Assembly: GCF_001013475.1 (NCBI RefSeq)
Contig: NZ_JZEF01000003.1
Span: 310,001-374,000, forward strand
Direction of reading: 5' to 3'
Length of the DNA stretch: 64,000 bases
Source of the DNA: Xanthomonas arboricola pv. juglandis
GTDB taxonomy: Bacteria > Pseudomonadota > Gammaproteobacteria > Xanthomonadales > Xanthomonadaceae
The translations under genes and the position numbers were made by a program. The notes under the pieces are model-generated. The model was given only the letters and a program-made list of their open reading frames with translations, ran no database searches and had not been told where the DNA came from. How positions within the stretch are numbered: position 1 is the stretch's first letter; the number at the start of each line of letters is the position of its first letter. Shown here piece by piece: positions 25,852 to 34,547 of this stretch.

Positions 25852-28443
25852 ATGAACAGCCAGTACCGCAAGCCCTTGCCGGGCACCTCGTTGGAGTATT
25901 TCGATGCACGCGCCGCCGTGGATGCGCTGCAGCCCGGCGCCTATGCAACGCTGCCGTACACCGCACGTGTGCATGCGGAGAATCTGGTGCGGCGCGCCGA
26001 ACCGCAGATGCTGGAGGCCTACCTGCGCCAGTTGATCGAGCGCAAGCGCGACCTGGATTTTCCATGGTTTCCGGCGCGTGTGGTCTGTCACGACATCCTG
26101 GGGCAGACCGCGCTGGTCGATCTGGCCGGGCTACGCGACGCGATCGCCGAGCAGGGTGGCGACCCGGCGCAGGTCAACCCTGTGGTGCCGGTGCAGTTGA
26201 TCGTCGATCACTCGCTTGCGGTGGAATACGCCGGTTTCGACAAGCAGGCCTTCGCCAAGAATCGCAGCGTGGAAGATCGCCGCAACGCCGACCGCTTCCA
26301 CTTCATCGAATGGACCAAGCGCGCATTCGAAAACATGGAGGTGATTCCGCCGGGCAACGGGATCATGCATCAGATCAATCTGGAGAAGATGTCGCCGGTG
26401 ATCTACACGCTCGATGGCGTGGCGTTCCCGGATACCTGCGTAGGCACCGACAGTCACACCCCGCATGTGGATGCGCTGGGTGTGATCGCAGTCGGGGTGG
26501 GGGGGCTGGAAGCGGAAAACGTGATGCTGGGGCGCGCGTCGTGGATGCGCCTGCCCGACATCATCGGTGTGGAACTGCTGGGCCGGCCGGCGCCCGGCAT
26601 CACCGCCACCGACATCGTGCTGGCCTTGACCGAGTTCCTGCGCCAGCAACGTGTGGTCGGTGCCTATCTGGAGTTCTACGGGGCCGGCGCCAGCGCACTG
26701 ACCATCGGCGACCGCGCGACCATCTCCAACATGACGCCGGAATTCGGTGCCACCGCGGCGATGTTCTATATCGACCAGCAGACGCTGGATTACCTGCGTC
26801 TGACCGGGCGCGAGGACGCACAGATCGCACTGGTGGACATCTACGCGCGCCACACCGGCCTGTGGGCGGACGACCTGGTGACTGCGCAGTACGAGCGTGT
26901 GCTGCAGTTCGACCTGTCGAGCGTGGTACGCAACATGGCCGGGCCGTCCAATCCGCACAAGCGCGTGGCCACCAGCGAGCTGTCAAACCGTGGCATCGCC
27001 GCTGCGTGGGACGACGTGCCGGGGCAGATGCCCGATGGCGCGGTGATCATCGCCGCGATCACCTCGTGCACCAATACCTCCAACCCGCGCAATGTCATTG
27101 CCGCCGGCTTGCTGGCGCGTAACGCGAACGCGCGTGGACTGACGCGCAAACCCTGGGTGAAAAGTTCGCTGGCGCCGGGCTCCAAGGCGGTGCAATTGTA
27201 TCTGGAAGAAGCCGGCCTGTTGGGCGAGCTGGAACAACTCGGCTTCGGCATCGTCGCGTTTGCCTGCACCACCTGCAACGGCATGAGTGGCGCACTGGAT
27301 CCGGCGATCCAGCAGGAAATCATCGACCGCGATCTGTATGCCACCGCGGTGTTGTCGGGCAACCGCAATTTCGACGGGCGCATCCATCCGTATGCGAAGC
27401 AGGCGTTCCTGGCATCGCCGCCGTTGGTGATTGCCTATGCCATCGCCGGGACGGTGCGCTTCGATATCGAAAAGGATGTGCTGGGCATCGACGCCGATGG
27501 CGTGGCGGTGACGCTCAAGGATCTGTGGCCAAGCGATGCGGAGATCGATGCGGTGGTGGCGCGCAGCGTCAAGCCGGAACACTTCCGCAGCGTCTATGAC
27601 CCGATGTTCAAGCGCAGCGTGGGGCAGGGCATCCGCGTCAGTCCGTTGTACGACTGGCGGCCGACCAGTACCTACATCCGGCGCCCGCCGTATTGGGAAG
27701 GCGCGCTCGCCGGTGCACGCAGTTTGCAGGGCCTGCGCCCGTTGGCGGTGCTGGGCGACAACATCACCACCGACCATCTGTCGCCGTCGAACGCGATCCT
27801 GGCCGGCAGCGCGGCCGGCGAATATCTGGCGCAGATGGGCGTGCCGGAGGAAGACTTCAATTCCTACGCCACCCATCGCGGCGACCACCTCACCGCGCAG
27901 CGCGCTACTTTCGCCAATCCCAAGCTGGTCAACGAAATGGCGGTGGTCGATGGGCAGGTCAAGGCAGGCTCGCTGGCGCGCCTGGAACCGGAAGGGCAGG
28001 TGCTGCGCATGTGGGAGGCGATCGAAACCTACATGACGCGCAAGCAGCCGCTGATCATCATTGCCGGTGCCGATTACGGCCAGGGCTCCTCGCGTGACTG
28101 GGCCGCCAAGGGCGTGCGTCTGGCCGGGGTGGAGGTGATCGTGGCCGAAGGCTTCGAGCGGATTCACCGCACCAACCTGATCGGCATGGGTGTGTTGCCG
28201 CTGGAGTTCAAGCCGGGCACCGATCGCAAGACGCTGGGCATCGACGGTGGTGAAACCTTCGATGTGGTCGGCGAGCGCACGCCAGGCGCCACGCTGACAC
28301 TGTCGATCCATCGCCGTAATGGCGAGCAGTTGCAGGTGCCGGTGACCTGTCGCTTGGATACCGCCGAAGAAGTGTCGATCTACGCGGCGGGCGGTGTGCT
28401 GCAGCGCTTTGCGCAGGATTTTCTGGAAGCCTCAGTGGCCTGA
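25852..28443 (+). CDS. acnD: Fe/S-dependent 2-methylcitrate dehydratase AcnD
   Basis: 863 residues from ATG 25852. Aconitase-family enzyme: [4Fe-4S] ligands are the cysteine in ITSCTNTSNPRNVI and the pair in FACTTCNGMSG. DSHTPHVDALGVIAVGVGGL and, in the swivel domain, GADYGQGSSRDWAAKG are standard aconitase motifs. In the AcnD type of methylcitrate cycle it dehydrates 2-methylcitrate and needs PrpF, encoded downstream, to make the product usable; no prpD is present in the window, consistent with this variant. Confidence 0.95.
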   Translation: MNSQYRKPLPGTSLEYFDARAAVDALQPGAYATLPYTARVHAENLVRRAEPQMLEAYLRQLIERKRDLDFPWFPARVVCHDILGQTALVDLAGLRDAIAEQGGDPAQVNPVVPVQLIVDHSLAVEYAGFDKQAFAKNRSVEDRRNADRFHFIEWTKRAFENMEVIPPGNGIMHQINLEKMSPVIYTLDGVAFPDTCVGTDSHTPHVDALGVIAVGVGGLEAENVMLGRASWMRLPDIIGVELLGRPAPGITATDIVLALTEFLRQQRVVGAYLEFYGAGASALTIGDRATISNMTPEFGATAAMFYIDQQTLDYLRLTGREDAQIALVDIYARHTGLWADDLVTAQYERVLQFDLSSVVRNMAGPSNPHKRVATSELSNRGIAAAWDDVPGQMPDGAVIIAAITSCTNTSNPRNVIAAGLLARNANARGLTRKPWVKSSLAPGSKAVQLYLEEAGLLGELEQLGFGIVAFACTTCNGMSGALDPAIQQEIIDRDLYATAVLSGNRNFDGRIHPYAKQAFLASPPLVIAYAIAGTVRFDIEKDVLGIDADGVAVTLKDLWPSDAEIDAVVARSVKPEHFRSVYDPMFKRSVGQGIRVSPLYDWRPTSTYIRRPPYWEGALAGARSLQGLRPLAVLGDNITTDHLSPSNAILAGSAAGEYLAQMGVPEEDFNSYATHRGDHLTAQRATFANPKLVNEMAVVDGQVKAGSLARLEPEGQVLRMWEAIETYMTRKQPLIIIAGADYGQGSSRDWAAKGVRLAGVEVIVAEGFERIHRTNLIGMGVLPLEFKPGTDRKTLGIDGGETFDVVGERTPGATLTLSIHRRNGEQLQVPVTCRLDTAEEVSIYAAGGVLQRFAQDFLEASVA

Positions 28444-28534
28444 CACCTCCGATGCTCAAGGACACCAGGTCGCCTGCTTGCACCCACCCAACCAGACGCG
28501 CACACTTTGGCAATCTTTGCCATCAGGAGGTCGC

Positions 28535-28777
28535 ATGGCCACGATGAACATCTCTTTGCCCGACGAGCTCAAGCAGTTCGTCGATCAGCAAGTCCAGGAG
28601 CATGCCTACGGTTCCAGCAGCGAGTACCTGCGCGAACTGATCCGCAAGCAACGCGATGTGGAACAGCTGCGTGGGTTGCTGCTGGATGGGGTCAACTCCG
28701 GGCCGGCCGTGGCAACGGAGCCTGATTTCTTCGACAAGATGCGTGAGCGCGCGCAGGCACGCGCTGCCAGCAAGTGA
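28535..28777 (+). CDS. parD: ParD-like type II antitoxin
   Basis: 80 residues from ATG 28535 after a strong ribosome site (CAGGAGG). The N-terminus MATMNISLPDELKQFVDQQV is a ribbon-helix-helix DNA-binding domain, and GSSSEYLRELIRKQRD is the ParD signature; the C-terminal half would wrap the toxin. It should neutralise ParE and autorepress the pair. It starts 91 bases after acnD, in the same direction, and overlaps parE. Confidence 0.92.
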   Translation: MATMNISLPDELKQFVDQQVQEHAYGSSSEYLRELIRKQRDVEQLRGLLLDGVNSGPAVATEPDFFDKMRERAQARAASK

Positions 28778-29091
28778 AGCCGGCGCGCTGGCGCCCGTTG
28801 GCGCTGCGCGACGTCGACGAAGCCGCTGCGTGGTATGGCGAACAAGCCGGGCTCGCGCTGGAACTGGCGTTTGCCGACGCGCTGGAGTCGGCGGTCAAGA
28901 TGCTGATGCAGCACCCGGGTGTCGGTTCCAGCCGACATGCGGTGCTGTTGAAGCTGCAGGACCTGCGGGTGTGGCCACTCAAGGGATTTCCCTATTTGAT
29001 TTTCTACATCGAACGCGACACGGACATCGTCATCTGGCGTGTGCTGCAGATGCAGCGCGACATTCCTGCGTGGATGAGCGGCGACGCCTGA
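28774..29091 (+). CDS. parE: ParE-like type II toxin
   Basis: 105 residues from a GTG that overlaps the parD stop (GTGA), typical coupling of antitoxin then toxin. The RelE/ParE fold shows as LALRDVDEAAAWYGEQAG, HPGVGSSRHAVLLKLQDLRVWPLKGFPYLIFY and IVIWRVLQMQRDIPAWM. ParE toxins usually act on DNA gyrase. Located between acnD and prpF, it interrupts the prp operon. Confidence 0.92.
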   Translation: MKPARWRPLALRDVDEAAAWYGEQAGLALELAFADALESAVKMLMQHPGVGSSRHAVLLKLQDLRVWPLKGFPYLIFYIERDTDIVIWRVLQMQRDIPAWMSGDA

Positions 29092-29183
29092 GCGGTTCGA
29101 CGCGAGTTTTGCCTTAACTCTCCGGCAGCGCCGCAGTCAGTGCGTCTTCGCTGCGATCACGATCACCGAGATAGACCGAGCCC

Positions 29184-30383
29184 ATGACCCATCTCCCCCA
29201 ACTCCGCATCCCGGCCACCTACATGCGTGGCGGCACCAGCAAGGGCGTGTTCTTTCGCCTGCAGGATCTGCCCGCTGCCGCGCAGCAGCCCGGGCCTGCG
29301 CGCGATGCGTTGTTGCTGCGGGTGATCGGCAGCCCCGATCCCTACGGCAAGCAGATCGATGGCATGGGCGGGGCGACTTCCAGCACCAGCAAAAGCGTGA
29401 TCGTGTCGGCCAGTACGCGCGCCGGGCATGATGTGGACTATCTGTTCGGGCAGGTGTCCATCGACAGCGCGTTCGTGGACTGGAGCGGCAACTGCGGCAA
29501 CCTGTCGGCGGCGGTGGGGCCGTTTGCGATCGCCAATGGCCTGGTCGATGCCGCGCGGGTGCCGCGCGATGGCGTGGCGACGGTGCGGATCTGGCAGGCC
29601 AATATCGGCAAGACCATCGTGGCGCATGTACCGATGACCGATGGCCAGGTGCAGGAAACCGGCGACTTCGAACTGGATGGGGTGACCTTTCCTGCCGCCG
29701 AAGTGCAGCTGGAATTTCTTGATCCAGCCGACGATGCCGAAGGCGAGGGCGGTGCGATGTTCCCCACCGGCCAGCTGATCGATCAGCTGGAGATTCCCGG
29801 CCTGGGCACGATCGCCGCGACGCTGATCAATGCCGGCATCCCGACCATCTTCGTCAACGCGCGCGATCTGGGCTATACCGGCACCGAGCTGCAGGAAGCG
29901 ATCAATGGCGACCCGCGTGCATTGACGATGTTCGAGACCCTGCGTGCGCACGGCGCGGTGCGGATGGGGTTGATTGCGAAGGTGGAAGATGCCGCCACGC
30001 GGCAACACACGCCGAAGGTGGCGTTCGTGGCGCCGCCGGCCGATTACACCGCCTCCAGCGGCAAACCGGTGCACGCTGCCGAGCTCGATCTGCTGGTGCG
30101 CGCGATGTCGATGGGCAAGTTGCATCACGCCATGATGGGCACCGCCGCGGTGGCAATCGGCACCGCGGCCGCGGTGCCCGGCACCCTGGTCAATCTGGCG
30201 GCGGGCGGCGCGGCGCGTTCTGCGGTGCACTTCGGGCATCCCTCCGGAACCCTGCGCGTCGGCGCCGAGGCGCAGCTGGTGGACGGCCAGTGGCAGGTGA
30301 CCAAGGCACTGATGAGCCGCAGTGCGCGGGTGCTGATGGAAGGCTGGGTGCGGGTGCCGGTCGATGCCGCCGGTGGCGGCTGA
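29184..30383 (+). CDS. prpF: 2-methylaconitate cis-trans isomerase
   Basis: 399 residues. PrpF-type diaminopimelate-epimerase fold: PATYMRGGTSKGVFFRLQDL near the N-terminus, GMGGATSSTSKSVIV and WSGNCGNLSAAVGPFAI carry the family signature, with MGKLHHAMMGTAAVAIG towards the end. It isomerises the aconitate product of AcnD so the hydratase can proceed. Separated from acnD by the parDE pair. Confidence 0.95.
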   Translation: MTHLPQLRIPATYMRGGTSKGVFFRLQDLPAAAQQPGPARDALLLRVIGSPDPYGKQIDGMGGATSSTSKSVIVSASTRAGHDVDYLFGQVSIDSAFVDWSGNCGNLSAAVGPFAIANGLVDAARVPRDGVATVRIWQANIGKTIVAHVPMTDGQVQETGDFELDGVTFPAAEVQLEFLDPADDAEGEGGAMFPTGQLIDQLEIPGLGTIAATLINAGIPTIFVNARDLGYTGTELQEAINGDPRALTMFETLRAHGAVRMGLIAKVEDAATRQHTPKVAFVAPPADYTASSGKPVHAAELDLLVRAMSMGKLHHAMMGTAAVAIGTAAAVPGTLVNLAAGGAARSAVHFGHPSGTLRVGAEAQLVDGQWQVTKALMSRSARVLMEGWVRVPVDAAGGG

Positions 30384-30440
30384 TCGCCCGCTGAGACCGG
30401 GCAGGCCCCAACGCACAAATTGCATGCGCGTGTTGCATTA

Positions 30441-30460
30441 ATTCGAACGCCTTTTCGAAT
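30441..30460. promoter_or_regulatory. Palindromic operator-like site upstream of TonB receptor
   Basis: ATTCGAA and TTCGAAT form a perfect 7-bp inverted repeat with a six-base spacer, in an AT-richer 190-base intergenic region. It has the look of a dimeric repressor or activator site controlling the receptor at 30572. Confidence 0.55.
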
Positions 30461-30571
30461 TCGGAAAACTTTTTCGCACGCGCTCTGCCAAATTTGTGTA
30501 AATCGTGTTAATTCTGTTGCAACGCGGCATGCAGATCAGGCCGCTCCGCCAACCGAATTCGGAGTCTTCCC

Positions 30572-32788
30572 ATGTCCGCCAGCCGGTCGCTCAAGATCAG
30601 CGCGCTCGCCGTTGCCGTTGCTTCCCTTCTCCCGCTCCATGCCGCTGCCCAGCAGGCGCCCGGCGACGACGGTGTCGTGCGCCTGGACGCGGTCAAGGTC
30701 ACGGTCGAGCGCCGCTCGGAAGATTCCAAGGACGTGCCGGTCTCGGCATCGGTGCTGCGTCCGGAGTTCCTGGATGCCATCTCCACCAGCGGCTCGGATA
30801 TCCGCGTGCTCGCGGGCAAGGCGCCCAGCCTCAACATCGAATCGTCCAACGGCCGTGTGTTCCCGCGCGTGTACATCCGCGGCTACGGCAACACCGACTT
30901 CAACACCTATGCCTCGCAGCCGGTGTCGCTGATCTATGACGACGTGGTGCAGGAAAATGCATTCCTGAAGGGCTTCCCGATCTTCGATCTGGAAGGCCTG
31001 GAAGTGCTGCGCGGCCCGCAGGGCACGCTGTTCGGCCGCAACACGCCGGCCGGCGTGGTCAAGTTCAACTCGGTCAAGCCGGCCATCGGCGCCAATGACG
31101 GCTACGCCAGCCTGTCCTACGGCACCTACGGCACCATGACCCTGGAAAGCGGCCTGAGCATCGCGATGGGCGACTATTGGGCGGCGCGTCTGTCCACGCT
31201 GGGCCAGCGCCGCGACGACTGGGTGGAAAACCGCGATGGCCGCGATCTGGAAGGCTATACCGACTCGGCCGTGCGCCTGCAGCTGCTGTACCAGGCCAGC
31301 GACGATTTCAGCGCCTTGTTCAACGCCCATGCGCGTCACTTGGACGGCACCGCGCGGCTGTTCCGCGCCAACATCATCCAGCCCGGCACCAACCAGCTGG
31401 TGGACGGCTTCGACGAAGAGAAGTCCTTCATCGACGGCGCCAACAACCAGGAACTGCAGACCTACGGCGGCAGCGCCAATCTGACCTGGGACCTGGGCGA
31501 CATCGCGCTGCACTCGATCACCGCCTACGAAGGCATCGGCAAGTACTACAGCCGCGGCGATATCGATGGCGGCTTCGGCGCGGTGTTCGCACCGCCGTCC
31601 GGCCCGGGCGTGATTCCGTTCCCGGTGGAAACCGCCGGCGGCATCAAGAGCCTGGACCAGTACAGCCAGGAGCTGCGTGCCGAATCGCAATACGAAGGCC
31701 CGCTCAACTGGCAGGCCGGCCTGTACTACTTCCACGACGATGTGGAAGGCGAAAACTACACCTACAACACCTTCAGCGGCGGCGATCTGGCCAGCTACCA
31801 GCTGACCCGCCAGCGCAATACCTCGTGGGCGGCATTCGGCTCGTTGAACTACGCGGCCACCGATCGCCTGAACCTGCGCGCCGGCATCCGCTACACCTAC
31901 GACAAGAAGACCTTCGACGTGCTGGCGCTGGACCGCGTCACGCTGGTCGAGCCGTCCAGCGGCGAGACCGACAATTCCAAGGTCACCGGCGATCTGGCGG
32001 CCACCTTCGCCATCAACGACGACGTCAACGTGTACGCCCGTGCCGCACGCGGCTTCCGCGGCGCCAGCTTCGGCGTGCCCTCGGGCACCGCACCGCTGAC
32101 CGTGGCCGAGCCGGAAACGGTGGATTCGTTCGAGATCGGCATCAAGTCCGACCTGTTCGACAACCGCGCGCGTCTGAGCTTTGACATCTACGATTTCCGC
32201 GTCAAGAACCAGCAGCTCACCGCAGTGGGCGGCGTCTCCAACGACGTGCGCCTGCTCAACGCCGACAAGACCAAGGCGCGCGGCGCCGAGTTCGACTTCG
32301 AAGCGCTGCTCACCCAGAACCTGCGCGTCACCGCCGGCGGCGCCTACAACTGGACCCGCATCGACGACCCGACCCTGTCGGTGGGCGTGTGCCGCACCTG
32401 CACCGTGACCGACCCGCTCAATGCGGCCGGCAATGCCATCATCGACGGCAACGACCTGCCGCAGGCTGCCAAGTGGATGGCCAATGCCACCCTGCGTTAC
32501 GGCATCCCGATGGGCAACGACGGCGAGCTGTTCTTCTACACCGACTGGTCCTACCGCAGCGAAGTGAACTTCTTCCTGTACGACTCCAAGGAGTTCACCG
32601 GCCAGCCGCTGGTCGAGGGCGGCGCCAAGATCGGCTACAACTGGGGCGCGGGCGCGTACGAGTTGTCGGTGTTCTGCCGCAACTGCACCAACCAGATCCG
32701 CGTGACCGGTGCGATTGACTTCAACAACCTCACCGGCTTCATCAACGACCCGCGCATCGTCGGTGCGCAGTTCCGCGCCAACTTCTGA
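30572..32788 (+). CDS. TonB-dependent outer-membrane receptor
   Basis: 738 residues. Signal peptide MSASRSLKISALAVAVASLL ending in AAAQQ, then a TonB-box-like stretch, the plug domain (VPVSASVLRPEFLD, VYIRGYGNTDFNTY, LEGLEVLRGPQGTLFGRNTPAGVV) and a beta barrel ending in the aromatic AQFRANF expected for BAM recognition. The plug resembles siderophore- or nutrient-type receptors of the FepA/IroN class. It is followed by a strong terminator and, beyond it, an exported nucleoside hydrolase, so nucleosides or their derivatives are a possible ligand. Confidence 0.93.
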   Translation: MSASRSLKISALAVAVASLLPLHAAAQQAPGDDGVVRLDAVKVTVERRSEDSKDVPVSASVLRPEFLDAISTSGSDIRVLAGKAPSLNIESSNGRVFPRVYIRGYGNTDFNTYASQPVSLIYDDVVQENAFLKGFPIFDLEGLEVLRGPQGTLFGRNTPAGVVKFNSVKPAIGANDGYASLSYGTYGTMTLESGLSIAMGDYWAARLSTLGQRRDDWVENRDGRDLEGYTDSAVRLQLLYQASDDFSALFNAHARHLDGTARLFRANIIQPGTNQLVDGFDEEKSFIDGANNQELQTYGGSANLTWDLGDIALHSITAYEGIGKYYSRGDIDGGFGAVFAPPSGPGVIPFPVETAGGIKSLDQYSQELRAESQYEGPLNWQAGLYYFHDDVEGENYTYNTFSGGDLASYQLTRQRNTSWAAFGSLNYAATDRLNLRAGIRYTYDKKTFDVLALDRVTLVEPSSGETDNSKVTGDLAATFAINDDVNVYARAARGFRGASFGVPSGTAPLTVAEPETVDSFEIGIKSDLFDNRARLSFDIYDFRVKNQQLTAVGGVSNDVRLLNADKTKARGAEFDFEALLTQNLRVTAGGAYNWTRIDDPTLSVGVCRTCTVTDPLNAAGNAIIDGNDLPQAAKWMANATLRYGIPMGNDGELFFYTDWSYRSEVNFFLYDSKEFTGQPLVEGGAKIGYNWGAGAYELSVFCRNCTNQIRVTGAIDFNNLTGFINDPRIVGAQFRANF

Positions 32789-32813
32789 TCGGCGTCGTGG
32801 TGTAGCACTATCG

Positions 32814-32844
32814 AACCGCCGGCCAATATGCCGGCGGTTTTTTT
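32814..32844 (+). terminator. Rho-independent terminator after TonB receptor
   Basis: AACCGCCGG and CCGGCGGTT pair over an eight-base loop and are followed by a T run (to 32844). Confidence 0.9.
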
Positions 32845-32864
32845 ATGGTCGCAGGAGTGGATGC

Positions 32865-33872
32865 ATGCAGCGGAGATGGCGAAACATGTGGTGGATGCTG
32901 GGGCTGTGGTGTGCGTCGGCAGTGGCATGGGCGCAGACGCCTGCCGCCACTGCAGCGCAGCCAACGCCCACATCGACGTCGACGTCCCCCGAGTTGCTGG
33001 TGGTCTCCACCGACATCGGCGACGACATCGACGATGCGTTTGCGCTCGGGTTGTTGCTGCGTAGCCCGCAGCTGCATGTGCTGGGCATCGCATCGGCCTG
33101 GGGCGACACCAGCGTGCGTGCGCAGTTGCTGCAGCGCCTGTTGCAGCAGGCCGGGCGCAGCGAGATTCCGTTGGCGGTGGGCGCACGCACCACCAGCGCG
33201 ATCCCCTTCAGCCAGGCGCGCTGGGCCGCCAGGGGACAGTTGCCCGGCAAGCTGCCGGATGCGGCGGCGATGATCCTGCAGCAGGCGCGCCTGCACCCTG
33301 GCAAGGTGACCTTGCTGGTATTGGGGCCGATGACCGACGCCGCAGTGGCGCAGCAGCGCGACCCGGCCGGCTTTGCCAAGCTCAAGCGCATCGTGGCGAT
33401 GGGTGGTTCGGTACGCGTTGGCTACGGCAAGTCGGCCTATCGTCCGGCCAGCGCGCCGGCGCCGGAGTACAACATCCTGGCCGATGTGCCGGCGGCGCAG
33501 CGGGTGTTCGCGGCCGGCGTGCCGATCGTGTTGCTGCCCTTGGACGCCACCCAGATCACGCTGGAAGAACCCGAGCGCATCGCCTTGTTTGCACATGGCG
33601 ATGGGCTCACCGATGCGCTTACCCAGCTGTATTACCAGTGGCGCAATACCGACCAGCCCTGGGCCAGCGCCACGCCGACCCTGTTCGACGCAGTGCCGGT
33701 GGCCTGGCTGCTGCGCCCCGACCTGTGCCCGACCACGCCGCTGCATCTGGACGTCGATGCGCAGGGCTACACCCGCGAAAGCACAGGCACGCCGAACGTG
33801 CAGGCCTGCCTGCGTGCGGACAAGCCGGCGTTGATCGACCTGTACATGCGCACGGTGCTGCAGTTGCGCTAG
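32865..33872 (+). CDS. Exported nucleoside hydrolase (IunH family)
   Basis: 335 residues from ATG 32865, chosen for GGAG seven bases upstream; a second ATG at 32886 would give the same signal peptide core. Signal peptide WWMLGLWCASAVAWAQ, then a Thr/Pro-rich linker. The calcium-binding aspartate cluster reads STDIGDDIDDAFALG, a variant of the usual DTDPGxDDA. VLGPMTDAAVAQ and KRIVAMGGSV are also family features. It should cut the N-glycosidic bond of nucleosides in the periplasm, giving base and ribose. Paired by position with the TonB receptor upstream. Confidence 0.88.
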   Translation: MQRRWRNMWWMLGLWCASAVAWAQTPAATAAQPTPTSTSTSPELLVVSTDIGDDIDDAFALGLLLRSPQLHVLGIASAWGDTSVRAQLLQRLLQQAGRSEIPLAVGARTTSAIPFSQARWAARGQLPGKLPDAAAMILQQARLHPGKVTLLVLGPMTDAAVAQQRDPAGFAKLKRIVAMGGSVRVGYGKSAYRPASAPAPEYNILADVPAAQRVFAAGVPIVLLPLDATQITLEEPERIALFAHGDGLTDALTQLYYQWRNTDQPWASATPTLFDAVPVAWLLRPDLCPTTPLHLDVDAQGYTRESTGTPNVQACLRADKPALIDLYMRTVLQLR

Positions 33873-33990
33873 GAGCGGCTGTCAACAATGTGGTGAGTGC
33901 CGGCTTGGTGGCGAGTGAAGTGGTTCATCGGCCGCACTTTGGGATGCAGTCAAAAGCCTGGTTGGTCGTGTGCGCGATGCCCTCACCGCT

Positions 33991-34059
33991 CGCGGGACAC
34001 GCCGCAAGTACGTCCTTGTAGGCTCGGTGGCGGCATCCATGCCGCCACACGGTCCCGCA
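33991..34059 (+). repeat. Dispersed palindromic element, copy 1 (forward)
   Basis: Begins CGCGGGACACGCCGCAAGTA and ends ACGGTCCCGC. Inside is the hairpin GTGGCGGCAT-CCATGCCGCCAC. Its first ~40 bases are near identical to the reverse complement of copy 2 at 34217-34318, so the copies face each other. Confidence 0.85.
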
Positions 34060-34216
34060 ATCGGCGAGGACACCGCACCAGAAAATGCGTCGGTTGCTTG
34101 GTTGAACGCCTGCTTGTTGCTCTGCTTGCGATGGAACGGTTGTTGGACGCACCATCCTCCGAACAATGCACGCCATGCCCTGTGTGCGCCCCTGCACACC
34201 GACCATCTCGACTGGT

Positions 34217-34318
34217 CCTTGCCCGCCCACCGTCGCGGGACCTTACGCGGCATGGATGCCGCGTAAGAGCCTACATGGACGTACTTGCGGCGTGTCCCGC
34301 GATGGTGGGCGGGTAAGG
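34217..34318 (-). repeat. Dispersed palindromic element, copy 2 (inverted)
   Basis: About 102 bases with terminal arms of 25 bases (34217-34241 and 34294-34318, two mismatches) around an internal near-perfect palindrome TTACGCGGCAT-GGATGCCGCGTAA. On the minus strand it reads CGGGACACGCCGCAAGTACG as in copy 1, but copy 1 lacks most of the outer arms. Confidence 0.85.
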
Positions 34319-34547
34319 GCCCTGCAGCCAAGCCGCAACTCAGCGACCTGCCATGGACCGTCAAACCACTGCGCTCACCGTTGGTCGAGCGCGCAGGTGC
34401 CATCGCAGCGCTGGCCCGGTGGCGCGTCATCGCCGCCCATCGGCAAGTCCCCGCGTCGCCTCATGCCGCCATCGGTGACATGAACGGCATCGCTATACTT
34501 ACGTCCTCAGTCATCGGGTAGTGCGAATGGACAGCCGGGAATCAGGG

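Larger units (their letters stand above)
33873..34547. other. Non-coding region with two complex palindromic elements
   Basis: No convincing gene in about 670 bases; the short frames seen here have no ribosome sites or recognisable products. It holds the two repeat copies described separately and a weak promoter-like TATACT at 34494-34499 before the macroglobulin gene. Confidence 0.6.
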
